Shown: piece after piece, positions 6,337 to 12,537 of the stretch
How positions within the stretch are numbered: position 1 is the first letter of the stretch
Layout of the letters: each line of letters opens with the position of its first letter
Source: a bacterium
GTDB lineage: Bacteria; Bacteroidota; Bacteroidia; Cytophagales; Thermonemataceae
DNA length: 12,754 bases
NCBI GenBank assembly: GCA_025362415.1
Contig: JANYGM010000279.1
Location: forward strand, 1 to 12,754
Reading direction: 5' to 3'
The notes under the pieces: model-generated
Told to the model about the DNA's origin: nothing
Databases searched by the model: none
The model's input: only the letters and a program-made list of their open reading frames with translations
Made by a program: the position numbers and the translations under genes

Positions 6337-7038
6337 ATGAAAAACAATAATTTTGCTATGTTTCTTTTTTGCGTGGCTTTTGGTCTTGCATTTTGTCTAA
6401 GTTTTAGGGCAAAGGCGCAAAAATTAGATTTTGCTTTTAGTGCTGGCACAGGAAAAGCCTACATTTTTGAAAGTATAGATAAAAGTGTCAATGTAAGTTA
6501 TGGTATGCCTTTGAGTTTTTTGGCAGAAACAAAATTTACACCCAAAAACGCTTCTTGGGGCGTAAAATTGAGGTTTCAGAGTATAGAAACCACTATCAAA
6601 GGAGAAAATTGGGAAAGTAGAAACTCCTTCACAACACTACCAATCAACGCTGTGATAGCCAGCCCACTCAATGGCTATGTAAATTCTCAAACGACCTCAC
6701 TCCTACTAGAAAAAGAAATCAATAAGTTGGCTGGTACTTTTGGAGAAAAATTTTCTTGTGGTTTGAATTTTGGCTTGGGTCTAACGACAGAAACAATGCA
6801 AAAACAACAAACTAATTCAGCAGAAAAAACTACTAAAAACTATCTTAGTACTACTTTTGGCGCACATTTTACCTACAAACTAAATGATAATTTTGATTTG
6901 CAACTTTTGCCGACAATGCTTTGGCAAGATCCATTCAAAACAATTAGTTTTTTGACTGGAAAAACACGTCCAAATCTCGCAGGAGAAGATTTAAGTATGA
7001 TGGTAAATGTTGGAGTGCGTTATAAGATTTTTAAGTAG
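6337..7038 (+). CDS. Outer-membrane beta-barrel protein, unassigned
   Basis: 233 residues with a signal peptide (hydrophobic core about 8-22, cleavage after RAKA at residue 27, before Gln28). The mature part alternates polar and hydrophobic residues in strands such as LDFAFSAGTGKAYIF, WGVKLRFQSIETTI, FSCGLNFGLGLTTET, LSTTFGAHFTYKL and the terminal MMVNVGVRYKIF. This is the usual pattern of a small 8-10-strand outer-membrane barrel, and a strand ends the protein as expected for BAM recognition. No plug, OmpA domain or recognised family is seen. It stands alone between a terminator upstream and one downstream, with its own candidate promoter. Confidence 0.7.
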   Translation: MKNNNFAMFLFCVAFGLAFCLSFRAKAQKLDFAFSAGTGKAYIFESIDKSVNVSYGMPLSFLAETKFTPKNASWGVKLRFQSIETTIKGENWESRNSFTTLPINAVIASPLNGYVNSQTTSLLLEKEINKLAGTFGEKFSCGLNFGLGLTTETMQKQQTNSAEKTTKNYLSTTFGAHFTYKLNDNFDLQLLPTMLWQDPFKTISFLTGKTRPNLAGEDLSMMVNVGVRYKIFK

Positions 7039-7076
7039 AAAATCCCTGCATATCATATAAGATATGCAGGGATTTT
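7039..7076. terminator. Bidirectional terminator between barrel gene and Fe-S gene
   Basis: Bases 7039-7054 (AAAATCCCTGCATATC) pair perfectly with 7061-7076, loop ATATAA. The stem directly abuts the barrel gene stop. The flanking A and T runs suit termination from both sides, and the minus-strand Fe-S assembly gene ends 33 nt away. Confidence 0.88.
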
Positions 7077-7108
7077 GATTTTATATTTATTTTGTTCTAA
7101 TTTTGTTT

Positions 7109-7435
7109 TTACACAGAAAAACTCTCTCCGCACCCACAAGTGCGTGAGGCATTAGGATTTACAAACTGAAAACCTTTGCCATTTAGTCCATCAGAAAAAT
7201 CCAAAACTGTGCCTACAAGGTATAAAAGGCTTTTTTTATCTACCAAAATCTTTACACCTTTGTCCTCAAAAATTTGGTCGTTGGCTGCTATTGTAGAAGA
7301 AAAATCTAAGTCGTACATCAAACCAGAGCAACCACCTCCACGCACAGAAACACGTATATTTTGCTCGTCTGTGTGTCCTTCTGCTATTTTTAGCTCCAAA
7401 ATTTTATCTTTTGCTTTATCTGTTACCTGTATCAT
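7109..7435 (-). CDS. A-type Fe-S cluster carrier (IscA/SufA/ErpA family)
   Basis: 108 residues, the normal length for HesB/IscA-type proteins. These cytosolic carriers receive Fe-S clusters from the Suf or Isc scaffold and pass them to target enzymes. The three conserved cysteines are present: Cys36 in RGGGCSGL, and Cys100 and Cys102 in the terminal TCGCGESF. NPNASRTCGCG is the typical family ending. IscA, SufA and ErpA cannot be told apart without context, because no suf or isc genes are adjacent here. The ATG at 7433-7435 is preceded directly by a five-copy AATT heptamer array. It is transcribed in the same direction as the lipase, 167 nt downstream of it. Confidence 0.93.
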   Translation of the reverse strand: MIQVTDKAKDKILELKIAEGHTDEQNIRVSVRGGGCSGLMYDLDFSSTIAANDQIFEDKGVKILVDKKSLLYLVGTVLDFSDGLNGKGFQFVNPNASRTCGCGESFSV

Positions 7436-7480
7436 TTTAATTGTGAATTATGAATTGTGAATTATGAATTAAATACAAAA
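7436..7480 (-). repeat. Five-copy AATT heptamer array before the Fe-S carrier gene
   Basis: AATT occurs at 7439, 7446, 7453, 7460 and 7467, exactly every 7 nt, with spacers alternating CAC and CAT in the gene direction. The array is 3 nt from the ATG. Upstream of it (minus strand) is TTTTGTATTTAATTC, similar to the leader at 4339 and 8986. Confidence 0.85.
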
Positions 7481-7590
7481 CATTGATAATTAAGTTATTA
7501 TACTTTATTTTGATATTATTAGGGTTTCACTTATTGACTTTGTAACGCAGTTTTTTTGATAAAAGTTCTAAAATATGATTTGTAAAACGT

Positions 7591-7615
7591 AATTCGTAAT
7601 TTTTAATTCGTAATT
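7591..7615 (-). repeat. AATT heptamer array over the lipase stop codon
   Basis: AATT at 7591, 7598, 7605 and 7612 (7-nt period, spacer mostly CGT on the plus strand). The array includes the lipase stop at 7603-7605, so the last residues SITN are encoded by repeat units. This implies the repeat altered the end of the gene or that the gene ends within pre-existing repeat. Confidence 0.8.
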
Positions 7616-8412
7616 GAAAAAGAAAGTCTTTTTATATATTCTGTTATTTCGTGGCTCTGCATTGCATCTGTAGCCACATCAAAAAGCATATCCAAAACAG
7701 AAGAAAAATCACTACTAGAACTTTCTAAAAGGGTATTTCCCAAAATTTCTATATTCCCATTTTCATCTAATTGCACACAAATACCTGCGTGGTACAAGCT
7801 AGGCGGGTTATTTACCACATTATCTCCTACATTGACGAGCCTAAAAACGCCTGTTGGAAATATCATATCAAAATCAGCAGAAAAAAGCATATCTCCAATT
7901 TTTGGTTGCCCAAAAGTATAAACACCGTTTAGTTGAGGCATTTGCTGACCCAATAAACGTGCCATTAGCATTGCCAAAGCTCCGCCCTGACTGTGTCCTG
8001 TGAGATAAATAAGCTGATTATTATCCTGAAAATCTTGTACTACTTTTAGAATATCTGCAAGAATAACCTGTGAAGTATCATAAAATCCTTGATAAATATG
8101 CCCAAAAGTACAAGGTACAAGCCTATTATCCATATTACTCACAATATCCTCTAAACTATCATCTTCTGTACCTCTAAAAACAACAAAAATAGCTTTTTGG
8201 TTAGCTATTACGAAGGCTTGCGCATCAAAACCAGCCTGTTTGTGGTCTTGGTGTGTATCAATAAAACGAAATCTAGAAAATTCTGCTGGAAAATAAGTAG
8301 TCAAAGCATCAGTTATATCTGCTTCATTTTCATACGCTAAAGCTGAAAGTTGCGCCAAAAAATAGGCATTTTCTTTGCTAAAATGCGTTGTTTCGTAGTT
8401 AAAATTTATCAT
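7603..8412 (-). CDS. Class 3 lipase (alpha/beta hydrolase)
   Basis: 269 residues from the ATG at 8410-8412. Lipase_3 family hallmarks: AIFVVFRGTEDD (oxyanion region), the nucleophile elbow TGHSQGG with Ser141, then YTFGQPKIGD, the acid in RLVNVGDNV (Asp197) and the catalytic His in YHAGI (His208). These form a complete Ser-Asp-His triad, so it is probably an active acylglycerol or phospholipid esterase. No signal peptide is present, so it acts inside the cell or leaves by another route. A TTG-initiated extension to 8433 would only translate AATT heptamer repeats (NYELEI) and is rejected. The C-terminal residues are also encoded by a heptamer array. The gene lies upstream of the Fe-S carrier gene in the same direction, but 167 nt separate them. 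Confidence 0.92.
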   Translation of the reverse strand: MINFNYETTHFSKENAYFLAQLSALAYENEADITDALTTYFPAEFSRFRFIDTHQDHKQAGFDAQAFVIANQKAIFVVFRGTEDDSLEDIVSNMDNRLVPCTFGHIYQGFYDTSQVILADILKVVQDFQDNNQLIYLTGHSQGGALAMLMARLLGQQMPQLNGVYTFGQPKIGDMLFSADFDMIFPTGVFRLVNVGDNVVNNPPSLYHAGICVQLDENGNIEILGNTLLESSSSDFSSVLDMLFDVATDAMQSHEITEYIKRLSFSITN

Positions 8413-8430
8413 AATTTCTAATTCATAATT
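8413..8430 (-). repeat. AATT heptamer array abutting the lipase start
   Basis: AATT at 8413, 8420 and 8427, exactly 7 nt apart; the first unit touches the ATG at 8412. Spacers in the gene direction read ATG and AGA. An out-of-frame ATG falls inside the array. Confidence 0.75.
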
Positions 8431-8470
8431 CAAGTTACTTGGATTAAACTGAATGACACTAGCAAAGACT

Positions 8471-8564
8471 ATTTTTATAAATATGTCGCCCCGCTGGGGC
8501 TAAGTACGTTTTTTTGATATATTTTTCTATAAATATGCTGCTCCGCTGGAGCTAAATACATTTT
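8471..8564. repeat. Two direct copies of a GC-rich hairpin repeat, 52 bp apart
   Basis: Copy 1 (about 8471-8514) and copy 2 (about 8521-8564) share ATTTTT, then TATAAATATG, a hairpin, then GCTAAxTACxTTTT. Hairpin 1 is GCCCC-GCT-GGGGC (8488-8500); hairpin 2 is GCTCC-GCT-GGAGC (8540-8552). The C-to-T change in the left arm is matched by G-to-A in the right arm, so pairing is kept. This is typical of dispersed REP-like palindromes. It lies in the 225-nt gap between the lipase and the 66-residue gene, which has no ORF. Confidence 0.85.
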
Positions 8565-8600
8565 AAATACATTTTCCGAAATCTTTCCTATTCCTAGTAT

Positions 8601-8639
8601 AATTCACAATTCCTAATTCAAAATTCCTAATTCAAAATT
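8601..8639 (-). repeat. Six-copy AATT heptamer array at the end of the 66-residue gene
   Basis: AATT at 8601, 8608, 8615, 8622, 8629 and 8636, exactly every 7 nt, with spacers CAC, CCT and CAA. It is the longest array in the window. The last unit overlaps the stop codon (8638-8640) of the small gene. Confidence 0.85.
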
Positions 8640-8838
8640 ATTTCTTGCCTAAACTGCTTTTTTTCGTACTTTTGGGAGAAAAATCCAACATTTCATCATA
8701 AAATTCCATCAAGCGTTCTTGTGTGAAAGTATTATTTTTCATAAGGTTTTTTATCATTTCTTCTGCTACTTTCATTGTTTCTAACTGATAATTTTGCAAA
8801 GAAGAAAGATATTGCGGTTTTATTGGAAGAGGTTTCAT
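8638..8838 (-). CDS. Hypothetical 66-residue protein
   Basis: I do not recognise this family. The protein begins MKPLPIKPQYLSSLQNYQLE, continues with a probable amphipathic helix (TMKVAEEMIKNLMKNN), a second helix around QERLMEFYDEMLDF, and a basic tail (PKSTKKSSLGKK). No membrane segment or signal peptide is seen. Support that it is real comes from upstream: a TTTG-N19-TACTTTTG promoter match ends about 45 nt before the ATG at 8836-8838. The lysine and serine tail could contact nucleic acid, but that is speculation. It is divergent from the gene at 9033. Confidence 0.6.
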   Translation of the reverse strand: MKPLPIKPQYLSSLQNYQLETMKVAEEMIKNLMKNNTFTQERLMEFYDEMLDFSPKSTKKSSLGKK

Positions 8839-8878
8839 TCGTTTGCTATTTAATTTATAACAATATATTGAGTTTCGT

Positions 8879-8914
8879 GTTTACAAAAGTAAACATTTTA
8901 CAATAAATTACAAA
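8879..8914 (-). promoter_or_regulatory. Consensus sigma-A promoter with palindrome over the -7 box
   Basis: The minus strand reads TTTG (8914-8911), exactly 19 nt, then TACTTTTG (8891-8884). This is a perfect match to the Bacteroidota TTTG-N19-TAnnTTTG promoter. The -7 box lies inside the inverted repeat GTTTAC-4-GTAAAC (8879-8894), which could be an operator or chance. The predicted leader to the ATG at 8838 is about 40 nt. Confidence 0.65.
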
Positions 8915-8985
8915 TTTTCACTAAAATATTACTGCTTAATGTAAGTTTCTTTGTATTTTTCTTTCTATTTTTTATTTTTTTGTAC

Positions 8986-9027
8986 TTTTTGTATTCATTT
9001 CTAATTCCTAATTTCTAATTAACAATT
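8986..9027 (+). repeat. Shared leader plus AATT heptamer array before the gene at 9033
   Basis: TTTTTGTATTCATT (8986-8999) is identical to 4339-4352 and is followed by AATT at 9003, 9010, 9017 and 9024, ending 5 nt before the GTG start. Confidence 0.8.
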
Positions 9028-9032
9028 ATTTT

Positions 9033-9632
9033 GTGAGTGATTTTCTAACTGCTATTTTTGCTAAACTTTTCCCTAAAAAAACACCTCAAAATGCGCATTT
9101 GCCCATTATTGAGGAGGTTATTTTGCGTGAAGATAAATATAAAAAATCTTACTTTGATTGGATGAATAGTGGTTATTACAAAAAATTGCTTGAAAGCATC
9201 AAAAATGCTTATTGGAAGAAAAGAAATGATGAAATAGATACGTTTCAAGTGCATCTTTTGCAAATGCCCTACGCCAACGGACTAGCCATTACTTATCATA
9301 AAAACGTCCCAGAAATGCACTTTCAGCATTTTTTTGATTTATTAAAAGATAAAGTTTTAAATTTAGGCTACCTGCAAGCAAATGCAGACAGGCGTATATT
9401 TGACCGCCCAAACTATGTAGAAACTATTGAAAAATATTATCTAAAACCGTCTATTTCTGCACAAGTTATTCAAAATGAACTACTTAATCAAAAATATGGG
9501 AATATTTTGATAGAATATATTTTGATAAATGACCAACCTAGTTACATAAAACTTGTAGCTTCTGTGTATTCTGATAGGCTTTATACAGTTGCTTTGCCTT
9601 TTGATGAGCTTTTAAGCAGAATTTTTGAATAA
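9033..9632 (+). CDS. Hypothetical 199-residue protein
   Basis: I do not recognise this protein. It starts at GTG 9033 (first residues MSDFLTAIFAKLFPKK), with an in-frame stop at 9009-9011 and no in-frame ATG between. The next in-frame ATG falls at residue 43, which would remove a well-formed N-terminal segment. The product is soluble-looking, with a short hydrophobic N-terminal amphipathic helix ending in KLFPKK that could touch a membrane. A charged and aromatic middle follows (YFDWMNSGYYKKLLESIKNA, EKYYLKPSI), then a C-terminal alpha/beta pattern with strands ILIEYILIND, IKLVASVYS and LYTVALPFDELLSRIF. No catalytic motif is seen. The AATT array and shared leader just upstream mark the start. 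Confidence 0.65.
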   Translation: MSDFLTAIFAKLFPKKTPQNAHLPIIEEVILREDKYKKSYFDWMNSGYYKKLLESIKNAYWKKRNDEIDTFQVHLLQMPYANGLAITYHKNVPEMHFQHFFDLLKDKVLNLGYLQANADRRIFDRPNYVETIEKYYLKPSISAQVIQNELLNQKYGNILIEYILINDQPSYIKLVASVYSDRLYTVALPFDELLSRIFE

Positions 9633-9716
9633 AAAACTTAATAAAACTTAATAAAATCTTACATCAAATATTTTGCTTTTTGCTTTTTTATTTAGATAAT
9701 TATCTTTAATTTTGTG

Positions 9717-9745
9717 TTTGGTTTAATCATTATTTGATAATCTTG
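9717..9745 (+). promoter_or_regulatory. Candidate promoter for the TPR/PD40/OmpA gene
   Basis: TTTG (9717-9720), a 17-nt spacer, then TAATCTTG (9738-9745), 7 of 8 matches to TAnnTTTG counting the free positions. An alternative exact TAATTTTG lies at 9707-9714, but its nearest upstream TTTG is 24 nt away. The leader to the ATG at 9816 would be about 60-100 nt. Confidence 0.45.
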
Positions 9746-9815
9746 GCATTATTTTAGTATTGCACACGTAAATCACAGTAACTATAAAAAACCTAACTAT
9801 AAAAACTTCTTTCTT

Positions 9816-12074
9816 ATGTTGAAAAACCTACTTTTTTGTGCTACTATTGCTACAATATTGCTCACAACGCAAGTAAATGCACAAACACCAGACGAGCTAA
9901 AACGTGCAGACGTGGCTTTCAATGCTGGTGAATACGAAAAAGCCTTGCCAACTTACCTTTCTGCGCACAAAAGTACGCCAACTGATGCAATGCTTAACTA
10001 CAAAATTGGCGTTGCTTATTTCCGCACGCCTGATGCAGAAATGCAGAGCAAAGCACTCAATTATTTGGAAGCCTCCCTTTCAAAAGTGACAGATAAAGTA
10101 CCTTTTAGGTTGTATTATTACTTAGGAAAATGTTATCATTTGGGCTACCAATTTGATAAAGCACAAGCTAATTTTGAAAAATATAAATCAAAAGTAAATA
10201 AAGATGACAAACTTTTTACAGACACTGAACGCTCTTTGGTGATTGTAAGTAATGCTAAAAAGATTGTCAGAGATACCGTAGATGTACTTATTCAAAATCT
10301 TGGAAAAGACATCAACACGCCAAATACAGAATATGGTTCTGTTATTTCGGCTGATGAAAATATGATGATTTATACACTTACCAAAAAAGATAAGTCTGGA
10401 CAATATGTAGAACAACTTTTTACAGCTCGTAAGAAAAGTTATTCTTGGAAAGAAAAACAACAAATTAACTTCAAAACCTCTTCTAATGTGGGTTCTGTTG
10501 GGCTTTCTGCTGATGGGCAAGAACTTATTTTGTATATGGGCGGTGAAAATGGCAAAGGTGGCTTATTTATGAGTAAGCAACAAGCAGGGCAATGGGCAGA
10601 GCCTGTGAAATTCCCTGCGCCTATCAACTCGGGCAATATGGAAAGTGCCGCAAGTATGACCACAGACGAAAGTATAATGTATTTTGCCAGTAATAGGGCT
10701 GGTGGTGCAGGTGGAAGAGATATTTATAGAGTTGAAAAGCAGCCAGATGGCTCGTGGGGTAAGCCTGAAAATCTAAAAGATATTAACACTCCTTTTGATG
10801 AAGATGCGCCTTTTATTCACCCAGACCGCAAAACACTTTATTTTACCAGCAACGGACACAATACCATTGGTGGTGATGATATTTTTAAGACAACAATAGA
10901 AGGTTTGAAATGCAGCGCACCAAAAAATATGGGTTATCCAGTCAATAGCGTGTATAATGATAGTTATTTTGCGCTTTCTGCCAATGGTACAAAAGGCTAT
11001 TTTTCGTCTGATAGATTGGGCGGACAAGGTATGCAAGATATTTATTTTTTAGGTATTCCTGAAGAAAATGGCATTCCTTTGACAATGATAAAAGGTAAAA
11101 TCTTAGCAGGAAATCCTCCAAAAGCTATTCCTACGAAAATAAAAGTAATTGACAAAACAACCAATAAACCACTTAAACATATCTATAATCCTAATGCAAA
11201 AACAGGAGATTATTTGATGATTTTCCCACCAGGAAAAAATTATGATATGCTTATTGAGGCGGAAGGCTATTTGCCATATTTGGTGAACATCAATATTCCT
11301 AATCAAACGTATTTTTATGAAATGTACCAAGAAATTACATTACAAAAGAAAATGGTTGATAACAAAGAAGTTGGGCAAGATATTGTGATTAAACAAGATT
11401 TCAAAGCTCCACAAGAAGAAGATGCCACTAATTTTCAAGGTAGAAATTTAGATTTATATGATTTGATGGAAGATATTGCAGAATCTGAAGATACAGTTGC
11501 TCGTAATTACCTACTAGATATTATGTACAATGAGGAAAGTATTGATGCTCAAGAAAATAGTACAAAAGAAGAAACACCCGTACAAGCTACCTTCTTTTAT
11601 GATGACCCTTCAGGTAAGTTGGTAGAAGTGGATATGGCGGGCAAAAAAGTTAAAACTTTGAAAGCTGTTGATACAAAAAATCCTCAAAATAATGATGATG
11701 AATATTCAATAAATAAAGGAAATATTGTTTTAAATAAAACCTATACTGCTTTTTATCCTAGTAAAGAGGTTGTTTTGGATACACGAGCCAAAGTAGAAGT
11801 ATTAAAATTTGCTGATTATCTCAAGAAAAATCCAACGGCAGGCGTGCAAATCATAGGTTACGCCTCATCAGAGGGAGATACAGATGCCAATATAAAATTA
11901 TCAGAACAACGTGCCAAAGCCGCTTATGATTATTTCGTTCTGAATGGAGTAGAAGCTGCCCGCATCACCTACAAGGGTGCAGGAAGCAACAAATCACAAG
12001 ATCCAGAGGCAGCACGTAGGAAAATGCGTAGAGCAGATATTAAGATTATGCCTATTGCAGACCTGAAAAAATAA
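9816..12074 (+). CDS. TPR-PD40-OmpA envelope protein (PorE-like architecture)
   Basis: 752 residues. Signal peptide 1-22 (hydrophobic core LLFCATIATILLTT, cut after VNA); no lipobox at the cleavage site. TPR-like helices span about 25-145 (GEYEKALPTYLSAH, YYLGKCYHLGYQFDKAQANF). A PD40-type propeller spans about 170-412, with clear blades ending MYFASNRAGGAGGRDIY, LYFTSNGHNTIGGDDIF and GYFSSDRLGGQGMQDIY. A carboxypeptidase-regulatory-like domain lies at 423-511, then an acidic linker, then an OmpA C-terminal domain at about 640-745 (SEQRAKAAYDYF, RITYKGAGSN). This domain order is that of PorE, an OmpA-family protein tied to the T9SS, and of several related Bacteroidota proteins; orthology is not shown. 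PorE is a lipoprotein and this protein seems not to be. In the OmpA domain the peptidoglycan-binding Asp of GHTD is Ser (GYAS, residue 684), while the Arg in SEQRA (699) remains. It probably links the outer membrane to other envelope parts. Confidence 0.88.
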   Translation: MLKNLLFCATIATILLTTQVNAQTPDELKRADVAFNAGEYEKALPTYLSAHKSTPTDAMLNYKIGVAYFRTPDAEMQSKALNYLEASLSKVTDKVPFRLYYYLGKCYHLGYQFDKAQANFEKYKSKVNKDDKLFTDTERSLVIVSNAKKIVRDTVDVLIQNLGKDINTPNTEYGSVISADENMMIYTLTKKDKSGQYVEQLFTARKKSYSWKEKQQINFKTSSNVGSVGLSADGQELILYMGGENGKGGLFMSKQQAGQWAEPVKFPAPINSGNMESAASMTTDESIMYFASNRAGGAGGRDIYRVEKQPDGSWGKPENLKDINTPFDEDAPFIHPDRKTLYFTSNGHNTIGGDDIFKTTIEGLKCSAPKNMGYPVNSVYNDSYFALSANGTKGYFSSDRLGGQGMQDIYFLGIPEENGIPLTMIKGKILAGNPPKAIPTKIKVIDKTTNKPLKHIYNPNAKTGDYLMIFPPGKNYDMLIEAEGYLPYLVNINIPNQTYFYEMYQEITLQKKMVDNKEVGQDIVIKQDFKAPQEEDATNFQGRNLDLYDLMEDIAESEDTVARNYLLDIMYNEESIDAQENSTKEETPVQATFFYDDPSGKLVEVDMAGKKVKTLKAVDTKNPQNNDDEYSINKGNIVLNKTYTAFYPSKEVVLDTRAKVEVLKFADYLKKNPTAGVQIIGYASSEGDTDANIKLSEQRAKAAYDYFVLNGVEAARITYKGAGSNKSQDPEAARRKMRRADIKIMPIADLKK

Positions 12075-12080
12075 GTCGGA

Positions 12081-12110
12081 ATAGCCCCTAAATCCCCAAA
12101 GGGGACTTTA
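12081..12110. repeat. CCCC/GGGG short hairpin downstream of the OmpA gene
   Basis: ATAGCCCCTAAATCCCC begins a short inverted repeat: TCCCC (12093-12097), AAA, GGGGA (12101-12105), flanked by TAAA and CTTTA. Its G+C content stands out from the surroundings. I recall similar CCCCTAAATCCCC sequences between genes in Bacteroidota, so it may be a dispersed repeat rather than a terminator. The true terminator follows at 12116. Confidence 0.5.
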
Positions 12111-12115
12111 AATAC

Positions 12116-12151
12116 AAAAAAGCCTTTCTAAATATTTAGAAAGGCTTTTTT
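12116..12151. terminator. Perfect 36-bp palindromic terminator
   Basis: AAAAAAGCCTTTCTAAAT (12116-12133) is the exact reverse complement of 12134-12151, giving a strong stem flanked by A6 and T6. It can terminate the OmpA gene on the plus strand and anything crossing the sorting-domain remnant on the minus strand. Confidence 0.9.
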
Positions 12152-12155
12152 GTGG

Positions 12156-12329
12156 CTAGTTTTTACTTAATCTCTTAGTAATCCTACCGTTTGCAGTCTT
12201 CACTTCTAACAAGTAAATACCATTAGCAAATTTATCAAGAGAAAAAGTCATCAAATTACTGTTTGTGCTACTATTCTTTTCAGAAGTAAATACTACTTTA
12301 CTTTGTGCATCATAAACAGATGCTAAATT
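12156..12329 (-). pseudogene. Orphan T9SS type A C-terminal sorting domain fragment
   Basis: The minus strand encodes 57 residues ending at TAG (12156-12158): NLASVYDAQSKVVF at the start, then LDKFANGIYLLEVKTANGRI (near the end) and TKRLSKN. This is the typical ending of proteins exported by the type IX secretion system (D..GK.V, then L..GIYL.EV.T..G..TK). An in-frame TAA (12330-12332) lies directly upstream, and the usual vyPNP motif and the passenger protein are missing. The only internal Met is in NLMTFSL. It is therefore the tail of a gene whose front was deleted or moved. The adjacent terminator at 12116-12151 is correctly placed for the lost gene's end. It cannot be exported without a signal peptide, so it is probably non-functional. 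Confidence 0.82.
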
Positions 12330-12378
12330 TTAACGAACTATTGTGTTTGTAAAATATTGGGGGGATTTGACTAAAAAG

Positions 12379-12407
12379 TAATACCAAAAGTGGTTATTTT
12401 GGTATTA
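12379..12407. repeat. 11-bp perfect hairpin, TAATACCAAAA
   Basis: TAATACCAAAA (12379-12389) pairs with TTTTGGTATTA (12397-12407), loop GTGGTTA. It lies between the sorting-domain remnant and a minus-strand -7-like box, so it would be in the 5' leader of any minus-strand transcript. It could be a terminator, a leader structure or a repeat. Confidence 0.55.
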
Positions 12408-12411
12408 TTAG

Positions 12412-12419
12412 CAAAGATA
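12412..12419 (-). promoter_or_regulatory. Possible minus-strand -7 element (TATCTTTG)
   Basis: The minus strand reads TATCTTTG, an exact TAnnTTTG match 83 nt upstream of the orphan sorting-domain fragment. No TTTG at 17-19 nt is seen; the nearest is 10 nt away. It may be the relic promoter of the deleted T9SS cargo gene. Confidence 0.3.
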
Positions 12420-12503
12420 AAACATTTTTCAAATTATTAAATGAAAAAAAAGGCAAGTACAATAAGTTGTATTTGGGTTGATGCAGGGTTTCTGAAATTC
12501 CTA

Positions 12504-12533
12504 TTTATTTCATTGCAAAAAAGCGTATCTTTG
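12504..12533 (+). promoter_or_regulatory. Promoter placed for leaderless transcription of the AAA gene
   Basis: TATCTTTG (12526-12533) matches the -7 consensus exactly, with a TTTA (12504-12507, one mismatch to TTTG) 18 nt upstream. The ATG at 12538 begins 5 nt after the box, where transcription normally starts, so the mRNA would have little or no leader. Confidence 0.6.
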
Positions 12534-12537
12534 CAGT

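Noticed and set aside
7176..7460. 94-residue plus-strand frame opposite the Fe-S carrier gene
   Set aside because: It lies antisense to a gene with clear family motifs and reads as a composition shadow.
8413..8433. TTG at 8433 as the lipase start
   Set aside because: The extra residues are translated AATT heptamer repeats, and an ATG follows directly at 8412.
8601..8639. CRISPR-like array
   Set aside because: The repeat unit is 7 nt with 3-nt variable positions; there are no 25-40-nt repeats and unique spacers, and no cas genes.
10188..11330. Several minus-strand frames of 74-110 residues opposite the OmpA gene
   Set aside because: The plus-strand frame has signal peptide, PD40 and OmpA motifs throughout; the antisense frames are rich in Ile, Phe and Cys and have no family features.
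9816..12074. Naming the TPR-PD40-OmpA gene porE
   Set aside because: Domain order fits, but the lipobox is missing, no other T9SS core gene is adjacent, and related Bacteroidota proteins share the architecture.
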